Below, piece after piece: positions 21,370 through 26,430 of a stretch of 26,430 bases of DNA. Under the pieces are notes generated by a model. That model ran no database searches and was not told the origin of the DNA. It saw only the letters and a program-made list of their open reading frames with translations. The DNA is from a virus: positions 1-26,430 of IMG/VR virus record IMGVR_UViG_3300028044_000061, one strand, 5' to 3'. A program made the position numbers and the translations under genes. Every line of letters begins with the position of its first letter. The first letter of the stretch is position 1.

Positions 21370-21574
21370 CTTCGTCTCCTATGTATTCTAGTGAAAAAAC
21401 ATCATGATCTTCAATATTTGGGTCCATCCATTCATTAAACTCTGAACGAATTGCCTCTGCATCTGCATTATTCAAATTTTTATTCAAAATATTTATACGA
21501 TTTACTGCCCAGTCGTGAGAGGTTCTTAAGGTTTGTTCTAGAGTCGTCATAGAGTGAATTTTGTTCTCTTCCAT
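21359..21574 (-). CDS. Small acidic hypothetical protein
   Basis: 71 aa (MEENKIHSMTTLEQTLRTSH), soluble, with a very acidic C-terminus (EDHDVFSLEYIGDEDEN) and no recognised domain. The next gene starts inside its last codons, so translation is probably coupled. A TATAAT lies at the start region, but no matching -35 was seen. An internal ATG at residue 9 is possible. Confidence 0.6.
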   Translation of the reverse strand: MEENKIHSMTTLEQTLRTSHDWAVNRINILNKNLNNADAEAIRSEFNEWMDPNIEDHDVFSLEYIGDEDEN

Positions 21575-21603
21575 TATAGCAGGTTTTAAAATTTGGTTGT
21601 GGA

Positions 21604-21622
21604 TCTATATATTTTATATAGA
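21604..21622 (+). other. Hairpin before GIY-YIG gene
   Basis: TCTATATA-TTT-TATATAGA, a perfect 8-bp stem ending 8 nt before the ATG at 21631. It could affect translation. No late box is visible for this gene. Confidence 0.4.
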
Positions 21623-21630
21623 ATTTAAAA

Positions 21631-22056
21631 ATGTCCTGGAAATATAACGGAGAGGATTTTATTCAAGTTCCAAATAAGATGGAAGGATTTGTGTATATCA
21701 TCACAAATTTAACAAACAATAAAAAATATATCGGTAAAAAACATTTCTGGACAAGACAAAAGGACAGAAAGACTGGTAGAAGAAAAACTCAAGAAAGTGA
21801 TTGGAGAAATTATTTTGGGTCTTGTGACGAACTTAAAGAAGATGTTAAGTTATTAGGCCCAGATAAGTTCTTAAGAGAAATATTATATCTTTGTCCTCAT
21901 AAGAAATCTATGAGTTATTATGAAACCTATGAACAGTTTCATCGTAATGTTTTATTCAGTAATGATTATTACAATACAAATATTGGTGGAACCTTTTATA
22001 TGAGTGAGTCTGAAAGAATTTACGGGTTGGTCCTTAAGAGCTCTGAGTATTATTGA
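21631..22056 (+). CDS. GIY-YIG endonuclease-like protein (plus strand)
   Basis: 141 aa. The GIY-YIG domain starts at about residue 19 (GFVYIITNLTNNKKYIGKKH) with the conserved Arg soon after (WTRQKDRKTGRRK) and the Glu later (YYETYEQFHRNVL). The ending NIGGTFYMSE is typical of this group. Compared with the Seg-type genes at the left end it has no DNA-binding add-on modules, so it may be a conserved phage repair or DNA-processing protein and not a mobile gene. It lies divergent from the 71-aa gene and upstream of the paired Ig-like genes. Confidence 0.78.
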   Translation: MSWKYNGEDFIQVPNKMEGFVYIITNLTNNKKYIGKKHFWTRQKDRKTGRRKTQESDWRNYFGSCDELKEDVKLLGPDKFLREILYLCPHKKSMSYYETYEQFHRNVLFSNDYYNTNIGGTFYMSESERIYGLVLKSSEYY

Positions 22057-22122
22057 TATAACTTATCTTCAAAAGCAACAAACCTATTCTATAGAGATTT
22101 TGAAGTCTTGTCAAGGGGTCTT

Positions 22123-22130
22123 GATAAATA
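22123..22130 (+). promoter_or_regulatory. Plus-strand late promoter GATAAATA
   Basis: GATAAATA on the plus strand, 24 nt before the ATG at 22155. Confidence 0.7.
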
Positions 22131-22154
22131 ACTTCATAAAGTCTTATTCCTTAA

Positions 22155-22499
22155 ATGTCAGTATATGTAAGAAATCTTGTTATCAATACTAGTGCGGATT
22201 TTAGTGAGAATTTTGAACTATCACAATCCACAGGAGATCCAATAAATTTAACAGGATTTATAGGGACATGTCATATGAGAAAAAATCCAGAGAGTTCTTC
22301 TCATATTGGATTTGGAGTTTCATTTACAGATAGATCTAATGGAAAAATTAAAATATCAATGGCAAGCACCATTTCTTCAACTCTAAAACCAGGAAGATAT
22401 GTTTATGATCTGATGCTTACAGACCAAAATTTTAAAAAATCTGTTGCGTTCGAAGGTACAGTTTTGGTGAGAGTCGGTATCTCCACAGGGTGCTTCTAA
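22155..22499 (+). CDS. Ig-like / baseplate-type small structural protein, copy 1
   Basis: 114 aa, beta-rich. Sequence blocks (ADFSENFELSQ, DPINLTGFIGTCHMRKNPES, STLKPGRYVYDLMLTD, FEGTVLVR) resemble the N-terminal Ig-like domain of BppU-type baseplate proteins, in which a PGxYxYDL core strand is common. It is paralogous to the gene immediately downstream and has the same length. Its own late promoter supports a virion role. The function is inferred from fold resemblance only. Confidence 0.68.
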   Translation: MSVYVRNLVINTSADFSENFELSQSTGDPINLTGFIGTCHMRKNPESSSHIGFGVSFTDRSNGKIKISMASTISSTLKPGRYVYDLMLTDQNFKKSVAFEGTVLVRVGISTGCF

Positions 22500-22505
22500 T
22501 AAATA
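22498..22505 (+). promoter_or_regulatory. Plus-strand late promoter AATAAATA
   Basis: AATAAATA begins inside the stop codon of copy 1 and lies 12 nt before the ATG of copy 2 at 22518. Confidence 0.6.
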
Positions 22506-22517
22506 TTTCTAAAAACA

Positions 22518-22862
22518 ATGGCAATTACATATACTGCAAATTTAGTCATTTATACTGGGACAGATTTCGAGCAAACTTTTGTACTTGAGGATGATTTAAC
22601 AGATTTACCTTTGAACTTGACAGGATATTCTGGATGTGCTCAACTGAAAAGATATGAGTCCTCATCTAAAACTGTAGATTTTGTTGTTGGATTTGAAAAT
22701 AATAGAACTACAGGTAGAGTTATTGTTTCAATTGCGGCAACCGTAAGTGCCACAATCAAACCAGGAAAGTATTTTTATGATATATTACTCAACAGTCCAA
22801 CCGGAACCACAACAAGAGTTGTGGAAGGAACCGTATTAGTTAAGAAATCTGTTACTCGATAA
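22518..22862 (+). CDS. Ig-like / baseplate-type small structural protein, copy 2
   Basis: 114 aa, a paralogue of the preceding gene: TDFEQTFVLEDD, LPLNLTGYSGCAQLKRYESS, SATIKPGKYFYDILLNS and VEGTVLVKKS align block by block. Identity is low enough to suggest old duplication with divergence. Its last 11 bases overlap the end of the convergent 517-aa gene. Confidence 0.68.
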   Translation: MAITYTANLVIYTGTDFEQTFVLEDDLTDLPLNLTGYSGCAQLKRYESSSKTVDFVVGFENNRTTGRVIVSIAATVSATIKPGKYFYDILLNSPTGTTTRVVEGTVLVKKSVTR

Positions 22863-24405
22863 TATACTGTCCAATAATGCTTCCAATGGTTTCTTCATCC
22901 ATCTCCATCATTACATAATGTGCTTCTTCTATGGTATCTGTGTGCCCCTGTGAGAGCAGATACTCAAGCACCAGATCATAAGCATCATAACCTTCACTTG
23001 TGGTTTCTGTGGAGGTTTTTTTCTTTTCTGGTGTAGTGGTTTTTGTGAATTCTGTGGGTGTTTTTATGCCTGTTTTATCAACATCAAATTTTCCACCTAA
23101 AGCAAATCCAGGAATATCCATTTTAACTGGATTGGATGTTTTTCCTGCATATACACCAGCCTTAATTGCTTCTTCTTCGGATCCACCTGTTGCTCTTTTT
23201 TCTTGTGCGGCAGCAAGTTCTGGTAATTTAGGTGTTCTTCTTTCATATTCAGTTCCACCGGGAGTTTTTCCAATAGTAGGGGATTTTGGTGATGGTTGTT
23301 TTGCTGCTGGTTCTTTCTGACTATTTCCTGGAGTTGCTGTATTTCCTTGAGTTGATGTATTTCCGGGTGTAGATGTATTTCCAGGAGCAACCGGTTTAGG
23401 AGTTGGTTTTACACCTGTTCTAGAATTTTTTGCTGCTTGGGCATCATTAAAATTGCCATAAGTTTTTCCATCAGATGAAGAAAAATACTTGCCTTTTGAT
23501 TTTGCATAATTTTGATTATTTTTAAGAGAAGGTGGTTTTAATGGTGCTGGTGGTAATGTTTTTGCCGACCCCTTCTTACTCTTATCACCAGTAAGACCGG
23601 CAGCATCAGTTGCCATTTGAATTGCCGTAGGTGCTAAACCAGCAACAAGACCGACACCAGGAATTGCCGAAAGACCAGCACCAATTCCACTTAAAGCGGC
23701 TCCGCCGTAATCTCCCTTTTTCGCTCTATCAACTGCGTCCATACCATAAGCAGCAACACCAAGACCTGGAAGAACTCTGCTACCAACTTTACCTAGTAGT
23801 TTTCCTGCTCCACTTTTTGCAAACTTTTGTGCTGTTTGAGCGCCAGGAAGCTTCCCTAATTGAGTTTTAGCAAAATCACTTGCTTTTTGAAGAATGTTTG
23901 GGGTTTTAGATGCTGCTGGTGTAATTGGAGTAGCAAGAGAACCTTGCTTCCATTGTGCTAGTCTATCTGCTCTTATATTTTTTATGTTTTGTGCTCTCTT
24001 AACAACTTCTGCCGATTTTTGTGCCCCAGAAGCAAAATTCTTAACAGCATTAATTCCGCTACCAATAAAAGATTTAATAATACCTGTTTTTTCATATAAA
24101 AGTTCAAACTGCTCTTCGATATAAGCACCAGAAACGGCAACACTTTCAATAATAAGATTGCCTTCTGAAAAATTAAGGTAATCTTTAATAATTGTATTAG
24201 TCGTTGCTTCTGTAAAATATGAGATTACATCATCTACATCGTATCCCTGAGAGAACAGCACATATGCCGCATTCTCAATCATATCAATACCAATTTGTTC
24301 TACTAATTTATTTTCTTCGTCAAGTTGTGCTCTCAATTCGGGAGAATGGACTGCTTGATATGCTTCTAGCATACCACGAGTTTGAATAGTTGTAATTGCA
24401 GACAT
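22852..24405 (-). CDS. Virion-type protein with shared N- and C-terminal modules
   Basis: 517 aa. It starts with a short motif (GMLEAYQAVHSPE). An amphipathic helical region follows, then a long Gly/Ala segment (about 225-285: YGGAALSGIGAGLSAIPGVG) that could insert into membranes. Next come a Lys/Pro/Thr-rich disordered stretch and a module KYFSSSDGKTYGNFNDA. The C-terminal helical motif (GYDAYDLVLEYLLSQGHTDT, IIGQYIIE) recurs in the 343-aa protein upstream. Late promoter 17 nt before the ATG. A structural or capsid-internal role is likely. The Gly/Ala segment would fit a protein delivered through host membranes, but this is inference. Confidence 0.72.
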   Translation of the reverse strand: MSAITTIQTRGMLEAYQAVHSPELRAQLDEENKLVEQIGIDMIENAAYVLFSQGYDVDDVISYFTEATTNTIIKDYLNFSEGNLIIESVAVSGAYIEEQFELLYEKTGIIKSFIGSGINAVKNFASGAQKSAEVVKRAQNIKNIRADRLAQWKQGSLATPITPAASKTPNILQKASDFAKTQLGKLPGAQTAQKFAKSGAGKLLGKVGSRVLPGLGVAAYGMDAVDRAKKGDYGGAALSGIGAGLSAIPGVGLVAGLAPTAIQMATDAAGLTGDKSKKGSAKTLPPAPLKPPSLKNNQNYAKSKGKYFSSSDGKTYGNFNDAQAAKNSRTGVKPTPKPVAPGNTSTPGNTSTQGNTATPGNSQKEPAAKQPSPKSPTIGKTPGGTEYERRTPKLPELAAAQEKRATGGSEEEAIKAGVYAGKTSNPVKMDIPGFALGGKFDVDKTGIKTPTEFTKTTTPEKKKTSTETTSEGYDAYDLVLEYLLSQGHTDTIEEAHYVMMEMDEETIGSIIGQYIIE

Positions 24406-24421
24406 TTTTTTACTTTTTAGT

Positions 24422-24429
24422 TATTTATA
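24422..24429 (-). promoter_or_regulatory. T4-type late promoter TATAAATA
   Basis: TATAAATAACTAAAAAG on the minus strand, directly after the U-tract of the preceding terminator and 17 nt before the ATG at 24405. Confidence 0.8.
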
Positions 24430-24455
24430 AAAAAAGAGGGTCTTTAGAACCCTCT
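24430..24455 (-). terminator. Intrinsic terminator of the 152-aa gene
   Basis: On the minus strand AGAGGGT-TCTAAAG-ACCCTCT (7-bp stem) is followed by at least five T, 27 nt past the stop at 24482. Confidence 0.87.
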
Positions 24456-24481
24456 GTGTATTTTAGTTTTGGAAAGTGGTC

Positions 24482-24940
24482 TTATTTATTCTCTTCTTCA
24501 TTATTCTTTTTTTTCTTTGTTCTATATCCACCTGCTCTCGTTTGATGTGCTCTTAATCCTCCCTGAGTGTGTGCCGATATTTCATTATCTCTAACAGTTC
24601 TTGATGCCTCAGGGCCTCCAGGACGTCCATGTTTTCTTAAATCAGTTTGATACTCTTCACCATCTAGTATAGATTTTTTAGTTGCATTTCGGGGATCTTG
24701 TCCAGATTTTATTGCGGCTTGAATTGCCTTATTTTTTCTTCCTCTACCAAGGGAGGATGATTTTGTAGTGTCTAGTCTTCTATCAGCAAATCGTGATGGG
24801 GATGGCTCAGTCATATAGATGGCACCAAGTCGATCCTGTGCCATACTCATTTTTTCATTTGGAGTTCTACCTGATGGGAGTTTTTCATCAGGATCATATT
24901 TTCTTTCGGCAAGAAGCATAAATTCGTTGAATGATATCAT
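24482..24940 (-). CDS. Small basic hypothetical protein, probable virion component
   Basis: 152 aa from the ATG at 24940 (MISFNEFMLLAERKYDPDEK); an upstream in-frame ATG at 24979 would overlap the previous gene by 32 nt. The N-terminal SFNEFMLLAE resembles short leader motifs of T4-like capsid-targeted proteins. The rest is Lys/Arg/Gly-rich and likely disordered (SSSLGRGRKNKAIQAA, KHGRPGGPEASRTVRDN, YRTKKKKNNEEENK). This suggests nucleic-acid binding. It lies 7 nt downstream of the 343-aa gene in the same operon and ends at a strong terminator. Confidence 0.65.
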   Translation of the reverse strand: MISFNEFMLLAERKYDPDEKLPSGRTPNEKMSMAQDRLGAIYMTEPSPSRFADRRLDTTKSSSLGRGRKNKAIQAAIKSGQDPRNATKKSILDGEEYQTDLRKHGRPGGPEASRTVRDNEISAHTQGGLRAHQTRAGGYRTKKKKNNEEENK

Positions 24941-24947
24941 TTGAAAA

Positions 24948-25979
24948 TCATCTATCTGGAGTGTGAGTTGATGCAACATCCATCATCTTTATTCCTCTTT
25001 TAGTTCTTTTTTTGCTTGCGGGATCATTTTTTCCTGCAGAAGATCCCATAAGTCCTCCTGCTTTTTTTACCACTTTATTCATAGGAAACTCTTGATATGC
25101 TTCAATAATACTCTGTGACCACTCTTGACTCATATTTCCCATAATAGCAAGTGCCGCTTCTTGTGTATCAGCATAACCTTCATTAATCAGGTGTGAAAGA
25201 ACCAAATCATAGGCATCATAATTTTCCTGTCTATCATTATCAGCATCTAGTCTTGTTCTAATAGTATTATATCCAGATTGCCCTGGTTTTACCTTAGCGG
25301 CAAGTGTTGGATTTGCTCTTGCCCACTGGTCCATAGGATCTCCGCCCATTTTCTTTTCTGGGGTTACAGTTTTGGCGACATCTGGTTTGGGAGAAGGAGC
25401 AGTTGCGGCAGGACTAGAAGAAGGAGCAGTTGTGGTAGGACTGGAAGAATTCGCAGGAGCGGCAGGTCTTGCTGGAGTAGGAGTATCGGTTTTTCTATTA
25501 CGAGACCTATTTGCTGCGAGAGCATCGTTATAATTTGCATACATCTTACCGTCAGATGTAGATTTATATTTGGACTGGTTTTGGTTCTGAGTTTTGGGGT
25601 CTTGATATCTACCATATCCCGCAGTATTTTGAAAAGTTTTTACTGGTGGTGGCAGCATAGCTTTTCTATAATCAGCAACATCTTTGGATCTTCTTTGTGC
25701 TTTTAGTGCGGCAGCAGCAGCATCGCTTTTAACCTGTCCATCTTGTGCAGCTTGTTGTGCAGATTTTACATTAGCAGCATCATAAGGTCCTTCACTCAAA
25801 TAAGACTCATACATCTCTTCCCAGGTATAATCACTCAAATCATATCCTTCTTCTAAAAGTGAATGAACCCAGTTCTCGACTCCTTCCCATACCTGTTCTT
25901 CGGTGAGTTCTTGAGGAGCATATACTGCCTGATATGCTTCCATCAAACCAAAAGCTTCCTTTCCAGTAAGTCTAGACAT
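24948..25979 (-). CDS. Virion-type protein sharing modules with the 517-aa protein
   Basis: 343 aa. An N-terminal GLMEAYQAVYAPQELTEEQV is followed by an acidic helical region, an Ala/Gln-rich stretch, a module KYKSTSDGKMYANYNDALAA and a Pro/Ser/Ala-rich linker. Near residue 255 comes a helical motif (NYDAYDLVLSHLINEGYADT, IMGNMSQEWSQSIIEAY). These three blocks occur in the same order in the 517-aa protein. The C-terminal 45 residues are basic (KKRTKRGIKM). Exact late promoter upstream. Of unknown function; probably packaged or structural. Confidence 0.7.
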   Translation of the reverse strand: MSRLTGKEAFGLMEAYQAVYAPQELTEEQVWEGVENWVHSLLEEGYDLSDYTWEEMYESYLSEGPYDAANVKSAQQAAQDGQVKSDAAAAALKAQRRSKDVADYRKAMLPPPVKTFQNTAGYGRYQDPKTQNQNQSKYKSTSDGKMYANYNDALAANRSRNRKTDTPTPARPAAPANSSSPTTTAPSSSPAATAPSPKPDVAKTVTPEKKMGGDPMDQWARANPTLAAKVKPGQSGYNTIRTRLDADNDRQENYDAYDLVLSHLINEGYADTQEAALAIMGNMSQEWSQSIIEAYQEFPMNKVVKKAGGLMGSSAGKNDPASKKRTKRGIKMMDVASTHTPDR

Positions 25980-26003
25980 TTTTTTATAAGTTCTTTATAG
26001 TTT

Positions 26004-26011
26004 TATTTATA
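26004..26011 (-). promoter_or_regulatory. T4-type late promoter TATAAATA
   Basis: Exact consensus on the minus strand, overlapping the stop codon of the 51-aa ORF and 24 nt before the ATG at 25979. Confidence 0.75.
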
Positions 26012-26162
26012 TAAAATCACGATTTACAACTACATCACTCAACCAATCATAACAACCAAAGATAAAATCATCATATTCGGCAGCATCTCTGTAGCACTTT
26101 AAAATATCTTCTTCACACCACTCATCATAATTTCCATCATCGATAAGTAGTTTTGAGGTCAT
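26007..26162 (-). CDS. 51-aa acidic hypothetical protein
   Basis: A short frame (MTSKLLIDDGNYDEWCEEDI ending VVVNRDFI). It is strongly acidic with three cysteines. Its ATG overlaps the stop of the upstream gene (ATGA), which supports coupled translation and therefore a real gene despite its size. No recognised domain. Confidence 0.6.
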   Translation of the reverse strand: MTSKLLIDDGNYDEWCEEDILKCYRDAAEYDDFIFGCYDWLSDVVVNRDFI

Positions 26163-26430
26163 TTTATAATGTTACTCCCAGGCTTTAGTATTATATATTC
26201 GTATCCATCATACAAAATACCAGAGTAATATTCTGTAGTATCCAAAACAGAAAATATATTATATTCTCTTCCATCCTCAAATGGTGTTATATCTATCAAA
26301 TCACCATAAGTATTTTTCCAAATACTATGATATATCGCACATCCATAAGTTTCATCATCAGCATCTGTAATTAAATAATATCCACTTATTTTTTCTCCAC
26401 CATAAGTATTTACATAATGATTTACATTAT
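26159..26430 (-). CDS. Hypothetical protein, 5' end outside window
   Basis: The frame is open from the window edge to a TGA at 26159-26161, about 89 residues. Segments GYYLITDADDETYGCAIYHS, IWKNTYGDLIDITPFEDG and YEYIILKPGSNIIK suggest a small beta-rich domain like phage proteins of unknown function with an HSxWKNxxGxLxDITP pattern. Start and full length cannot be seen. Confidence 0.65.
   Translation of the reverse strand, partial: NVNHYVNTYGGEKISGYYLITDADDETYGCAIYHSIWKNTYGDLIDITPFEDGREYNIFSVLDTTEYYSGILYDGYEYIILKPGSNIIK

Overview
The window looks like the tail-fibre and accessory region of a T4-like cyanophage (cyanomyovirus type) infecting marine Synechococcus or Prochlorococcus. The evidence is a phage photosystem II D1 gene (psbA), cyanophage-type fibre proteins with GIATY-like 9-residue repeats, T4-type late promoter boxes (NATAAATA) before most genes, host-type early promoters (TTGACN-17-TATAAT), tRNA genes and many homing endonucleases. 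Most genes lie on the minus strand. Plus-strand exceptions are a 65-aa protein near 20 kb and a block at 21.6-22.9 kb.

Layout, left to right. 1-2460: two GIY-YIG homing endonuclease genes flank a host-like outer-membrane porin with an S-layer-homology domain. 2526-2891: tRNA-Gly(UCC), tRNA-Ser(UGA) and tRNA-Arg(UCU). 2906-5320: small accessory genes, including a membrane protein, an Hc1 histone-like protein, an exported tail-lysozyme-like muramidase, two conserved-looking small proteins and a secreted protein. 5392-6078: a free-standing NUMOD3/GIY-YIG-like endonuclease just downstream of psbA. 6167-9013: psbA in six exons. 9312-19865: a small protein and three large tail/fibre proteins with 9-aa repeat arrays, an FG-GAP beta-propeller and a C-terminal cupredoxin-like domain. 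20182-21369: a C39-like peptidase fused to a GH24 lysozyme. 21631-22862: a GIY-YIG protein and two tandem paralogous Ig-like or baseplate-like proteins on the plus strand. 22852-26430: three minus-strand virion-type proteins, two of which share short sequence modules, then two small hypothetical genes, the last cut by the window edge.

The main discovery candidate is psbA. It is interrupted by five group I introns that fall into two sequence families, and one exon is only 16 nt. Removing the introns restores an uninterrupted 360-codon D1 with its known Mn and chlorophyll ligands. At every junction the 5' exon ends in U, the intron ends in G, and a P1 helix with a U-G pair can be drawn. Intron 1 carries a LAGLIDADG endonuclease with its own late promoter inside a hairpin that would mask its ribosome-binding site in longer transcripts, as described for I-TevI of phage T4. 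The three free-standing minus-strand endonuclease genes show the same arrangement, suggesting a common control rule for selfish genes here.

Inferred expression: psbA, the porin and several small genes have early (host sigma-70) promoters. Fibre, virion and endonuclease genes have late boxes. Intrinsic terminators sit directly against several promoters.
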